Positions 15,446 through 23,989 of a stretch of 64,000 bases of DNA are shown piece by piece. Source of the stretch: Brotaphodocola sp003480315 (lineage in GTDB: Bacteria > Bacillota > Clostridia > Lachnospirales > Lachnospiraceae); the NCBI RefSeq assembly GCF_964246085.1, contig NZ_CAXTPD010000001.1; one strand, given 5' to 3'. The position numbers were made by a program, and so were the translations under genes. Below the pieces are notes generated by a model that was given only the letters and a program-made list of their open reading frames with translations, did not search any database and was not told the origin of the DNA. Every line of letters begins with the position of its first letter. Position 1 is the stretch's first letter.

Positions 15446-16519
15446 ATGTTTGACAGATTAGATGACATCCTCATCCATTACGAGGAGATCATGCAGGAAT
15501 TAGGCGAGCCGAACGTAACCGAAAACCAGGACCGTTTCCGCAAGCTCATGAAGGAGCAGGCTGACCTGGCGCCGCTGGTAGAGGCATACAAGGCCTACAA
15601 GCAGGCAAAGCAGGACATCGAAGACAGCCTGGCACTTCTGGAAGAGGAGAGCGACGAGGAGATGCGCGAGCTTGCCAAAGAGGAGCTTTCCGATGCCAAG
15701 AAGCGCGTGGAGGAGCTGGAGCAGGAACTGAAGATCCTGTTGCTGCCGAAAGACCCGAACGATGACAAGAATATCATCCTGGAGATCCGTGCAGGAGCAG
15801 GCGGCGATGAGGCAGCCCTGTTCGCGGCAGAGCTTTACCGCATGTATGTGAACTACGCAGAGAGCCAGCACTGGAAGGTAGAAATCATCTCCTTAAGTGA
15901 GAACGGCATCGGCGGCTTCAAAGAGGTACAGGCCATGATTACCGGTAAGGGCGCATACTCCAAGATGAAGTACGAGTCCGGCGTACACCGCGTACAGCGT
16001 GTACCGGAGACTGAGTCCGGCGGCCGTATCCACACCTCCACCGCAACCGTAGCAGTGATGCCGGAGGCAGAAGAGGTCGATGTTCAGATCGACATGAACG
16101 ACTGCCGTATCGATGTTATGCGTGCGTCCGGTAACGGCGGACAGTGTGTCAACACCACCGACTCCGCGGTACGTCTGACCCATATCCCGACGGGTATCGT
16201 CATCTACAGCCAGACCGAGAAATCCCAGCTGCAGAACAAAGAAAAGGCATTTCGCCTCCTGCGTTCCAAGCTGTATGATCTGGAGCTGGAGAAAAAGCAG
16301 AACGCGGAGGCAGCAGAGCGCCGCAGCCAGATCGGTACCGGCGACCGCTCCGAGAAGATCCGTACCTACAACTTCCCGCAGGGCCGTGTGACAGACCATC
16401 GCATCAACCTGACCCTTTACAAATTAGATAAGATCATGAATGGTGATATCCAGGAAATCCTGGATGCCTGCATTGCGGCCGATCAGGCAGCAAAGCTGGC
16501 AAAGATGAACGAAGTGTAG
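15446..16519 (+). CDS. prfA: Peptide chain release factor 1
   Basis: A 357-aa RF1 starting MFDRLDDILIHYEE at ATG 15446 behind AGGAGG. It has an N-terminal coiled-coil domain and the codon-recognition region (GVHRVQRVPETESGGRIHTS). The catalytic GGQ lies at residues 231-233 in the context SGNGGQCVNTTDS, with Cys where the common textbook form has His after Gln. RF1 ends translation at UAA/UAG. The modifying enzyme PrmC is encoded just upstream. Confidence 0.96.
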   Translation: MFDRLDDILIHYEEIMQELGEPNVTENQDRFRKLMKEQADLAPLVEAYKAYKQAKQDIEDSLALLEEESDEEMRELAKEELSDAKKRVEELEQELKILLLPKDPNDDKNIILEIRAGAGGDEAALFAAELYRMYVNYAESQHWKVEIISLSENGIGGFKEVQAMITGKGAYSKMKYESGVHRVQRVPETESGGRIHTSTATVAVMPEAEEVDVQIDMNDCRIDVMRASGNGGQCVNTTDSAVRLTHIPTGIVIYSQTEKSQLQNKEKAFRLLRSKLYDLELEKKQNAEAAERRSQIGTGDRSEKIRTYNFPQGRVTDHRINLTLYKLDKIMNGDIQEILDACIAADQAAKLAKMNEV

Positions 16520-16538
16520 GAATCATCAGGACGATTGA

Positions 16539-16579
16539 AAAAAGCTGGATTTAATCAAAGGTATTAAATCTGGCTTTTT
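16539..16579 (+). terminator. Terminator of prmC-prfA unit
   Basis: The 17-nt arm 16539-16555 pairs with 16563-16579 (two G-U pairs), A-rich before and T-rich after, so it can work in both directions. Confidence 0.85.
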
Positions 16580-16596
16580 GCAAAATGGAGGATTTT

Positions 16597-17472
16597 ATGA
16601 TGGAACACGAGAATAAAAACAGAAATTCAAACGGCCTTCTCAGACGTATTGTCATTGCTGTCCTTTTGGTCATCATGATCGGCAGCGCTCTCAGCCTGGT
16701 AAAGGACTGGAGGGACGCCGCCGCGCAGCGCCGGCTGGAGGAGAGCCTGGCTGAGGCGGCAAAGCAGACGGAGACCGAACCGCCGGAAACAGAGAAAGAG
16801 ACGGAAGCCGAGACCGAGGCGCCATATGTCTCACCCATTGATTTTACACCGCTTCTGGAAACGAACCCGGACACCATCGGCTGGATCCGCGTGCCGGACA
16901 CCAAGATCGACTATCCGATCGTCCAGTCCCCGGATAACCAGTATTACCTCCACAAAGATTTTGAAGGGAACGACAGCGTATATGGGGCCATCTATCTGGA
17001 TGCCGACAGCAAGTCGGACTTTAGCGGCTGGAACAACCCAATTTACGGCCACCACATGAAGGACGGCTCCATGTTCAAGGATGTGGTAAAGTTCAAGGAC
17101 CAGGAGTTTTTTGAAAACCACAGGTACTTTGAAATCTACACCCCGGAGCGCACCATCCATTTAAAGACATTGGGCTGCTACTACAGTGACTCCAACGGCA
17201 TTGTCCGCAAGACCTCCTTTAAGTCCCAGGCGTCCTTTGACAAATGGGTCAGTGAGCGCCTGGCACCATGCAGCTTTGCAGAAGCTCCAACGCAGCCCTT
17301 TGATTCCATGTTTGTCCTGATTACCTGCAGCTATGAAAAAAATGATGCCCGTACCCTGCTGTTTGCGGCAGAGGTGGATGAAGACGGCAACTTCCTCCCG
17401 GCCACCGGAAGAAATGTGCCGGATGCAGGTGCGGCTGTTGCGGAGACATCTGCGGCAGTACAGACAAATTAA
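16597..17472 (+). CDS. srtB: Class B sortase
   Basis: A 291-aa protein starting at ATG 16597, whose GGAGG is 5 nt upstream. It has an N-terminal membrane anchor (RRIVIAVLLVIMIGSALSLV) and a Glu/Thr-rich linker (ETEPPETEKETEAETEAP). The sortase domain carries G-H152-H-M, catalytic Cys244 (LITCSYE) and Arg252 (DART), with the class B helix-rich insert before the Cys. It is a cysteine transpeptidase that joins proteins bearing an LPxTG- or NPxTN-like motif to the wall. No substrate with a clear sorting motif is seen in this window; the local surface proteins use repeat modules instead. Confidence 0.9.
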   Translation: MMEHENKNRNSNGLLRRIVIAVLLVIMIGSALSLVKDWRDAAAQRRLEESLAEAAKQTETEPPETEKETEAETEAPYVSPIDFTPLLETNPDTIGWIRVPDTKIDYPIVQSPDNQYYLHKDFEGNDSVYGAIYLDADSKSDFSGWNNPIYGHHMKDGSMFKDVVKFKDQEFFENHRYFEIYTPERTIHLKTLGCYYSDSNGIVRKTSFKSQASFDKWVSERLAPCSFAEAPTQPFDSMFVLITCSYEKNDARTLLFAAEVDEDGNFLPATGRNVPDAGAAVAETSAAVQTN

Positions 17473-17515
17473 TAAAAAATTTCGAATTCCCGCCCGGTCT
17501 CTTTCCGGCCCCAGA

Positions 17516-17544
17516 TTGCAATATTGGTGCATCTGTGGTATAGT
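17516..17544 (+). promoter_or_regulatory. Promoter of rfbABD
   Basis: TTGCAA (17516-17521), 17-bp spacer, TATAGT (17539-17544). Confidence 0.7.
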
Positions 17545-17617
17545 ACAAACTAGCTAAAACTGTCCGTATATATCGAAAAATCCGGGTGGTATTTTATGTA
17601 TTCAAAAGGAGAAAGCT

Positions 17618-18520
17618 ATGAAAGGTATCATTCTGGCAGGCGGCTCAGGCACCCGCCTGTATCCGCTGACAAAGGTAACATCCAAGCAGTTGCTTCCGAT
17701 TTATGATAAGCCTATGATCTACTATCCGCTGTCTGTTCTTATGAACGCCGGCATCCGGGAGATCCTGATCATCTCTACTCCGGTAGACACGCCGCGATTT
17801 GAGGCGCTTCTGGGAGACGGCCATCAGTTTGGCGTGGAGCTGTCCTATGCGGTACAGCCGAGCCCGGACGGACTGGCACAGGCCTTTATCATCGGCGAGG
17901 AGTTCATCGGCGGAGAGCCGGTTGCTATGGTACTGGGAGACAACATCTTCCACGGCCAGGGCTTAAAGAAGCGCCTGCGCGCGGCAGCTGCCAAGGAAAA
18001 GGGCGCAACCGTATTCGGCTATTACGTAGACGATCCGGAGCGCTTCGGTATCGTAGAATTCGACGATCAGGGCAAGGCCGTTTCCATCGAGGAGAAGCCG
18101 GAGCATCCGAAGTCCAACTACTGCGTGACCGGCCTGTACTTCTACGACAACCGCGTGGTTGAGTATGCCAAGAGCTTAAAACCGTCTGCCCGCGGTGAAC
18201 TGGAAATTACGGATTTAAACCGTATTTACCTGGAGAACGGCGAGCTGGATGTAACACTTCTGGGACAGGGCTTTACCTGGCTTGATACCGGAACCCATGA
18301 GTCCCTGGTGGAGGCTACCAATTTTGTAAAGACCGTAGAGACCCATCAGCACCGCAAGATCGCATGTCTGGAGGAAATTGCCTACTTAAACGGCTGGATC
18401 ACGAAGGAGCAGGTTCTGGAGACCTACGAGGAGTTAAAGAAGAACCAGTACGGCCGCTACTTAAAAGATGTTCTGGACGGCAAATATATCGATAAGCTGC
18501 ACGGCAACGACATGAAGTAA
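17618..18520 (+). CDS. rfbA: Glucose-1-phosphate thymidylyltransferase
   Basis: A 300-aa RmlA/RfbA with normal length. It has the nucleotide-binding GGSGTRLYPLT (residues ~8-18), KQLLPIYDKPMIYYPL, the dTTP/Mg site VLGDNIFHG and EKPEHPKSNYCVTGLYFYD. It makes dTDP-glucose, the first step to dTDP-L-rhamnose. RBS AAGGAGAAAG. It forms a tight run with rfbB (20 nt) and rfbD (35 nt). Confidence 0.97.
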   Translation: MKGIILAGGSGTRLYPLTKVTSKQLLPIYDKPMIYYPLSVLMNAGIREILIISTPVDTPRFEALLGDGHQFGVELSYAVQPSPDGLAQAFIIGEEFIGGEPVAMVLGDNIFHGQGLKKRLRAAAAKEKGATVFGYYVDDPERFGIVEFDDQGKAVSIEEKPEHPKSNYCVTGLYFYDNRVVEYAKSLKPSARGELEITDLNRIYLENGELDVTLLGQGFTWLDTGTHESLVEATNFVKTVETHQHRKIACLEEIAYLNGWITKEQVLETYEELKKNQYGRYLKDVLDGKYIDKLHGNDMK

Positions 18521-18540
18521 AAAGAAAAGAGGAACAGACC

Positions 18541-19569
18541 ATGACTATCATCGTAACAGGCGGCGCCGGCTTTATCGGCTCCAACTTCGTTTACCATATG
18601 TTAAACAAGTATCCGGATTACCGGATCGTGTGCGTGGACTGCCTGACCTACGCAGGCAACTTATCCACCCTGGAAGAGGCATTAAAAAATCCGAACTTCC
18701 GTTTCTGCAAGATCAACATCTGCGACCGCGAAGCCATTTACAAGCTCTTTGAGGAGGAGCACCCGGATATCGTGGTGAACTTCGCGGCAGAGAGCCATGT
18801 AGACCGCTCCATTGAGAATCCGGAGATCTTCCTGGATACCAACATCAAGGGTACCGCAGTGATGATGGATGCCTGCCGCAAGTACGGCATCAAACGTTAC
18901 CATCAGGTATCTACCGATGAAGTATACGGAGACCTTCCGTTAGACCGCCCGGACCTCTTCTTTACTGAGGAGACCCCGATCCATACCAGCAGCCCGTACA
19001 GCTCCTCCAAGGCAGGTGCTGACCTCCTGGTGCAGGCATACCACAGAACCTACGGTCTGCCGGTCACCATCAGCCGCTGCTCCAACAACTACGGTCCGTA
19101 CCACTTCCCGGAGAAGCTGATCCCGCTTATGATCGCAAACGCGCTGGCAGACAAGCCGCTTCCGGTGTACGGCGAGGGCTTAAATGTCCGCGACTGGCTG
19201 TATGTAGAGGATCACTGCAAGGCCATCGACCTGATCATCCACAAGGGCCGTGTCGGTGAGGTTTACAACATCGGCGGCCACAACGAGATGAAGAATATCG
19301 ATATCGTCAAGCTCATCTGTAAGGAGCTGGGCAAGCCGGAAAGCCTGATCACTCACGTTACTGACCGCAAGGGCCACGACATGCGTTACGCCATCGACCC
19401 GACTAAGATCCACAACGAGCTGGGCTGGCTGCCGGAAACCAAATTCGCAGACGGTATCAAAAAGACCATCAAGTGGTATCTGGAGAACCGTGAGTGGTGG
19501 GAGACCATCATCTCCGGCGAGTATCAGAATTATTATGAGAAAATGTACGGCAACCGCGAGGAAGTATAA
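18541..19569 (+). CDS. rfbB: dTDP-glucose 4,6-dehydratase
   Basis: A 342-aa SDR enzyme with NAD-binding GGAGFIGSNF (residues ~7-16), STDEVYG (~121-127) and the catalytic YSSSK (Tyr ~152, Lys ~156), plus the RCSNNYGPYHFPEKLIP block of RmlB. It converts dTDP-glucose to dTDP-4-keto-6-deoxyglucose. It is translated from ATG 18541 behind AAGAGG. Confidence 0.97.
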   Translation: MTIIVTGGAGFIGSNFVYHMLNKYPDYRIVCVDCLTYAGNLSTLEEALKNPNFRFCKINICDREAIYKLFEEEHPDIVVNFAAESHVDRSIENPEIFLDTNIKGTAVMMDACRKYGIKRYHQVSTDEVYGDLPLDRPDLFFTEETPIHTSSPYSSSKAGADLLVQAYHRTYGLPVTISRCSNNYGPYHFPEKLIPLMIANALADKPLPVYGEGLNVRDWLYVEDHCKAIDLIIHKGRVGEVYNIGGHNEMKNIDIVKLICKELGKPESLITHVTDRKGHDMRYAIDPTKIHNELGWLPETKFADGIKKTIKWYLENREWWETIISGEYQNYYEKMYGNREEV

Positions 19570-19604
19570 TTCTGCGGCAGTCATATTCAGAAAGAGGAAA
19601 CAGC

Positions 19605-20450
19605 ATGAAGGTTCTGGTAACAGGAGCAAAAGGCCAGCTTGGAACTGACCTGATGAACGAACTGGCAAAGCGCGGTATTGAAGGTATTGGCGTAGATGTC
19701 CAGGAGATGGATATCACCGACGCGGAAGCCTGCAGACATGTGATCAAAAATTCCGGCGCAGACGCAGTTATCCACTGTGCCGCATATACTGCAGTAGATG
19801 CCGCAGAAGATAACGCAGACCTCTGCCGCCGTATCAACGGCGAGGGCACGCGCAACGTGGCACAGGCCTGCAAAGAGGCAGATACGAAGCTTATGTACAT
19901 CAGCACAGACTATGTGTTTGACGGCCAGGGCACCCGCCCGTGGGAGCCGGACGACGAGCGTCATCCGTTAAATGTATACGGTCAGACCAAGTACGAGGGA
20001 GAGCTGGCAGTAGAAGAGCTGTCCGACAAATACTTTATCGTACGAATTGCCTGGGTATTCGGCGTGGCAGGAAAGAACTTTATTAAGACTATGCTGCGTC
20101 TCGGCAAAGAGCGCGGGGCAGTCAGCGTGGTAGATGACCAGATTGGTTCCCCGACCTACACCTATGATCTGGCAAGACTTCTGGTCGACATGATCCAGAC
20201 CGACAAGTACGGCCGTTATCATGCTACCAACGAGGGTCTGTGCAGCTGGTACGAGTTCGCAAAAGAGATTTTCCGCCAGGCAGGCATGGATGTGCCGGTT
20301 ACTCCGGTCAGCAGCGACCAGTTCCCGGCAAAGGCAGCACGTCCGTCCAACAGCCGTCTGAGCAAAGAGAAACTCAGCGAGAATGGATTCGAGCGTCTTC
20401 CGGCATGGCAGGACGCGCTGGGCCGCTTCTTAAAAGAAATCGAATATTAA
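19605..20450 (+). CDS. rfbD: dTDP-4-dehydrorhamnose reductase
   Basis: A 281-aa SDR with GAKGQLGTDL (residues ~7-16), the STDYVFDG motif, YGQTKYEGE (Tyr ~125, Lys ~129) and RIAWVFG. It performs the final reduction to dTDP-L-rhamnose. The 3,5-epimerase gene rfbC, normally in this cluster, is absent between rfbA and rfbD and elsewhere in the window, so the epimerase must be encoded elsewhere or the product differs. Confidence 0.96.
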   Translation: MKVLVTGAKGQLGTDLMNELAKRGIEGIGVDVQEMDITDAEACRHVIKNSGADAVIHCAAYTAVDAAEDNADLCRRINGEGTRNVAQACKEADTKLMYISTDYVFDGQGTRPWEPDDERHPLNVYGQTKYEGELAVEELSDKYFIVRIAWVFGVAGKNFIKTMLRLGKERGAVSVVDDQIGSPTYTYDLARLLVDMIQTDKYGRYHATNEGLCSWYEFAKEIFRQAGMDVPVTPVSSDQFPAKAARPSNSRLSKEKLSENGFERLPAWQDALGRFLKEIEY

Positions 20451-20528
20451 AATACAAAAGGTTCCCGGCGGCGCAGGTGTGCCTGCCGGGAATTTCAGGT
20501 TTCAATCTGAAAAGAGGAGAGCAGAGCA

Positions 20529-21899
20529 ATGGGAAAATATTTTGGAACTGACGGCTTCCGCGGGGAAGCAAATGTCAATTTAACGGTAGAGCATGCCTAC
20601 AGGGTAGGCCGTTTCCTGGGCTGGTATTACGGACAGCGCGCGAAAAAGACCGCAGACAATCCGGAGGGCCGCTGCCGCGTAGCCATCGGAAAGGATACCA
20701 GACGAAGCAGCTACATGTTTGAGTACTCCCTGGTAGCAGGTCTCACCGCCTCCGGCGCAGACGTTTACCTGCTTCATGTCACCACCACCCCGAGTGTATC
20801 CTATGTGGTGCGCACGGAAGAGTTCGACTGCGGCATCATGATCTCTGCCAGCCACAACCCATACTATGACAACGGTATCAAGGTCATCAACGGCAAGGGC
20901 GAGAAGCTGGAAGAGGACGTTATCGTAGAAATCGAGCGCTACTTAGACGGGGAGATGGAAGAGATTCCGTTTGCCTTAAAGGATGCCATCGGCCGCACCA
21001 CCGACTACGCTGCAGGCAGAAACCGCTACATCGGTTACCTGATCTCCATTGCCACCCGTTCCTTCAAGGGCAAAAAAGTGGCTCTGGACTGCGCAAACGG
21101 CAGCGCATCTGCCATTGCGAAGAACGTGTTCGATGCTCTGGGAGCAGAGACCCATGTCATCAACAACCATCCGAACGGTTTGAACATCAACACCGACTGT
21201 GGCTCCACCCACATCCATGTCCTGCAGGAGTATGTAAAGGAATCCGGCTGTGACGTAGGCTTTGCTTACGACGGTGATGCAGACCGCTGTATCGCGGTAG
21301 ATGAGAACGGCAGCGTGGTAGACGGTGATCTGATCCTCTACATCTGCGGCAAGTACATGAAGGAGATTGGTACCCTGCGGAACAACACCGTAGTGACCAC
21401 CATCATGTCCAACTTCGGCCTTTACAAGGCATTTGACCGGGAAGGCATCTCCTACGAGAAGACCGCAGTCGGTGACAAATATGTGTACGAGAACATGTCC
21501 CAGTACGGCAACTGTCTGGGCGGCGAGCAGTCCGGCCACATCATCTTCAGCAAGCACGCCACCACCGGTGACGGCATCCTGACCTCCTTAAAGGTGATGG
21601 AGGTTATGCTGGAGAAGAAGGAAACTCTGGGTAAGCTGGCCTCTGAGGTGGAGATTTTGCCGCAGGTGCTGAAAAATGTCCGCGTCAAAGACAAAAAGGC
21701 AGCGCAGGATGACCCGGCAGTCCAGGCAGAGGTGGCAAAGGTCACTGAGACCCTGGGCGCAGACGGCCGTATCCTGCTCCGTCAGTCCGGCACCGAGCCG
21801 GTTGTGCGTGTCATGGTAGAAGCGCCGACCACCGGGCAGTGCGAGATGCTGGTAGACCAGGTGATCGAGGTTATGAAGGCACAGGGACACGTGCTGTAA
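20529..21899 (+). CDS. glmM: Phosphoglucosamine mutase
   Basis: A 456-aa enzyme starting MGKYFGTDGFRGEAN, with the phosphoserine loop ISASHNPYYDNGIK (active Ser ~108), Mg loop DGDADRC (~247-253), sugar-binding GGEQSGH and phosphate-binding RQSGTEPVVRVM. These match GlmM rather than glucose phosphomutases. It makes GlcN-1-P for UDP-GlcNAc. ATG 20529 lies behind AGAGGAG. It is 78 nt after rfbD with no clear terminator between them, so probably co-transcribed. Confidence 0.95.
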   Translation: MGKYFGTDGFRGEANVNLTVEHAYRVGRFLGWYYGQRAKKTADNPEGRCRVAIGKDTRRSSYMFEYSLVAGLTASGADVYLLHVTTTPSVSYVVRTEEFDCGIMISASHNPYYDNGIKVINGKGEKLEEDVIVEIERYLDGEMEEIPFALKDAIGRTTDYAAGRNRYIGYLISIATRSFKGKKVALDCANGSASAIAKNVFDALGAETHVINNHPNGLNINTDCGSTHIHVLQEYVKESGCDVGFAYDGDADRCIAVDENGSVVDGDLILYICGKYMKEIGTLRNNTVVTTIMSNFGLYKAFDREGISYEKTAVGDKYVYENMSQYGNCLGGEQSGHIIFSKHATTGDGILTSLKVMEVMLEKKETLGKLASEVEILPQVLKNVRVKDKKAAQDDPAVQAEVAKVTETLGADGRILLRQSGTEPVVRVMVEAPTTGQCEMLVDQVIEVMKAQGHVL

Positions 21900-21922
21900 A
21901 GAAGCGGGAATTACAAGAGAAG

Positions 21923-21969
21923 AACGCATGGAATTCATGAACGATGTTTGATGAATTTCATGCGTTTTT
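21923..21969 (+). terminator. Terminator of rfb-glmM
   Basis: The 16-nt arm 21923-21938 pairs with 21951-21966 (one G-U), followed by TTTTT. Confidence 0.85.
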
Positions 21970-21973
21970 GTTT

Positions 21974-22002
21974 AAATTGATTTGAATCAAATTGATTTGA
22001 AT
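21974..22002. promoter_or_regulatory. Candidate operator upstream of leuA
   Basis: A 14-bp sequence AAATTGATTTGAAT occurs twice (21974-21987 and 21989-22002, 15-bp period). The first copy forms the palindrome TTGATT-TG-AATCAA (21977-21990). It lies 25 bp upstream of the leuA -35. Confidence 0.5.
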
Positions 22003-22026
22003 AAAGTTTCGGCTGTACATGGGTTC

Positions 22027-22055
22027 TTGTCACATCTGGAAAAATATGCTATTAT
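22027..22055 (+). promoter_or_regulatory. leuA promoter
   Basis: TTGTCA (22027-22032), 17-bp spacer, TATTAT (22050-22055). It gives a leader of roughly 190 nt. Confidence 0.7.
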
Positions 22056-22132
22056 ATGGATTAACGTATCAAATTTTTCAAGAAAAGGAATGATGAAAGA
22101 TGGGGCTGAATCAGTAGGATCAGTATTGTTCA

Positions 22133-22234
22133 TTGTCCGCTTTTACGGCGTGATCGAGCGACTGCCCGTTATGGGCTGAGCACGAAATCACCGTAATACG
22201 AAAATATCGCAGCATATAACAGGACAACGGACAA
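22133..22234 (+). ncRNA. Structured leader RNA of leuA, unrecognised class
   Basis: Nested pairing is visible: TTGTCCG (22133-22139) with CGGACAA (22228-22234); TTACGGCGTGAT (22143-22154) with ATCACCGTAA (22187-22196, two bulged bases); and a central GCCC/GGGC hairpin (22164-22167, 22173-22176). A second GGACAA at 22222-22227 offers an alternative partner for TTGTCC. The outer stem ends about 5 nt before the leuA ribosome site TTGGAGG, so it could gate translation. The T-box signature AGGGTGG is absent. I do not recognise a known riboswitch. Confidence 0.5.
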
Positions 22235-22251
22235 ATTGGAGGAAATGAATT

Positions 22252-23925
22252 ATGTTAAACATCGCTAAGTACAAAAGAAACCCGGTCGTACACTACCCGG
22301 AGCGCGAGTGGCCAGACAAGGAAATCGAAAAAGCGCCGATCTGGTGCAGCGTTGACTTACGTGACGGCAACCAGGCACTGGTAGAGCCTATGGTAGTAGA
22401 GGAGAAGATCGAGTTCTTCAATATGTTAGTCAAGCTGGGCTTCAAGGAAATCGAGATCGGTTTTCCGGCAGCATCCCAGATCGAATATGACTTTTTAAGA
22501 CAGCTGGTAGAGCGCCGTCTCATTCCGGATGATGTCCGCGTGCAGGTTCTGGTACAGTGCCGCGAGCATCTTATCAAGAGAACCTTCGAGGCTATCCAGG
22601 GTATCAAAAAGGTAGTGGTACATATTTACAATTCCACCTCTACCCTGCAGCGTGACGTAGTTTTCCACAAGAATATGGAAGAGATCAAGCAGATTGCTAT
22701 CGAGGGCACGGAGCTGGTCAAAAAATATGCCAAGGATTATGACGGCGACTTAATGTTAGAGTACTCTCCGGAGAGCTTTACCGGCACCGAGCTTGAGTAC
22801 GCACTGGAAGTCTGCACCGCAGTCCAGGATACCTGGGGCGAGGCAACTCCGGAGAAGCCGATCATCTTTAACCTGCCATCTACCGTGGAGATGAACACTC
22901 CGAACGTATACGCAGACCAGATCGAGTGGATGCACAAGCACTTCAAGAACCGCGAGAGCGTGATCTTAAGTGTACATCCGCACAATGACCGCGGCACCGG
23001 TGTGGCAGCAACCGAGCTGGCACTTCTTGCAGGCGCAGACCGTGTCGAGGGAACTCTGTTCGGCAACGGTGAGCGTACCGGTAACGTGGATATCTTAAAC
23101 ATTGCTTACAATATGTTCTCCCAGGGCATCGATCCGAAGCTGGACATTGAGAACGTCCGTGAGATCGCAGAGGTGTACGAGCGCTGCACCAAGATGACCA
23201 TCGATCCGCGTCATCCGTATGCAGGAAAGCTGGTATTTACTGCATTCTCCGGCTCCCATCAGGATGCCATCAACAAAGGCTTACAGGCTCTCCATGAGAG
23301 AAACGGCCAGTACTGGGAGGTTCCGTACCTTCCGATCGATCCGTCCGATATCGGCAGACAGTACGAGCCGATCGTCCGCATCAACAGCCAGTCCGGAAAG
23401 GGCGGCGTAGCCTTCGTTATGGATACCTTCTACGGCTTCAAGCTGCCGAAGGGCATGCACAAAGAATTCGCGGATGTCATCCAGAAGATTTCCGAGCAGC
23501 AGGGTGAGGTTGCTCCGGAGCAGATCATGGAAGAGTTCCGCAAGAATTACCTGGACAAGAAAGAGCCGATCCACTTCCGCAAGTGCCAGATCACCGATAC
23601 CGAGTCTGCAGACGGCGAGTTTGCAACCCTTGCCAAGGTTACCTATACCGATCACGGCATGGAGAAAACCTTTGAGGGCGTCGGCAACGGCCCGATCGAT
23701 GCAGTACAACGCGGTCTGGAAGAAGCACTCGGCGTCCAGATCAAGGTACTGGACTACAACGAGCACGCTCTGAACTCCGGCTCCAACGCACAGGCAGCAT
23801 CCTACATCCACTTAATGGACAAGGACAGCGGCAAGGTGACCTATGGTGTCGGCGTGAGCTCCAACATCACCCGGTCTTCCATCCGCGGTATCTTCAGTGC
23901 CGTGAACAGACTGTTCTTCTCATAA
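22252..23925 (+). CDS. leuA: 2-isopropylmalate synthase
   Basis: A 557-aa enzyme of the longer LeuA group. The HMGL-like TIM barrel starts with SVDLRDGNQALVEPM (catalytic Arg and metal Asp) and includes LSVHPHNDRGTGVAATELALLAGADRVEGTLFGNGERTGN-type metal and substrate motifs (~240-285). The C-terminal LeuA dimerisation/allosteric domain starts around residue 440. It condenses acetyl-CoA with 2-oxoisovalerate, the committed step of leucine synthesis. No leuBCD genes follow. The preceding 350 nt hold a terminator, operator-like repeats, a promoter and the structured leader. Confidence 0.95.
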   Translation: MLNIAKYKRNPVVHYPEREWPDKEIEKAPIWCSVDLRDGNQALVEPMVVEEKIEFFNMLVKLGFKEIEIGFPAASQIEYDFLRQLVERRLIPDDVRVQVLVQCREHLIKRTFEAIQGIKKVVVHIYNSTSTLQRDVVFHKNMEEIKQIAIEGTELVKKYAKDYDGDLMLEYSPESFTGTELEYALEVCTAVQDTWGEATPEKPIIFNLPSTVEMNTPNVYADQIEWMHKHFKNRESVILSVHPHNDRGTGVAATELALLAGADRVEGTLFGNGERTGNVDILNIAYNMFSQGIDPKLDIENVREIAEVYERCTKMTIDPRHPYAGKLVFTAFSGSHQDAINKGLQALHERNGQYWEVPYLPIDPSDIGRQYEPIVRINSQSGKGGVAFVMDTFYGFKLPKGMHKEFADVIQKISEQQGEVAPEQIMEEFRKNYLDKKEPIHFRKCQITDTESADGEFATLAKVTYTDHGMEKTFEGVGNGPIDAVQRGLEEALGVQIKVLDYNEHALNSGSNAQAASYIHLMDKDSGKVTYGVGVSSNITRSSIRGIFSAVNRLFFS

Positions 23926-23944
23926 CTGAACTGAAAACAAAAAT

Positions 23945-23972
23945 GGGAATGCGCATCGTGCATTCCCGTTTT
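23945..23972. terminator. Bidirectional terminator between leuA and wall-binding gene
   Basis: GGGAATGC (23945-23952) pairs with GCATTCCC (23960-23967), flanked by A-tract and T-tract, so it serves both convergent genes. Confidence 0.8.
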
Positions 23973-23989
23973 TGTTTTACAGTACGGTC

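Noticed and set aside
22060..22251. T-box riboswitch for leucine upstream of leuA
   Set aside because: The T-box sequence AGGGTGG and a terminator/antiterminator pair are absent.
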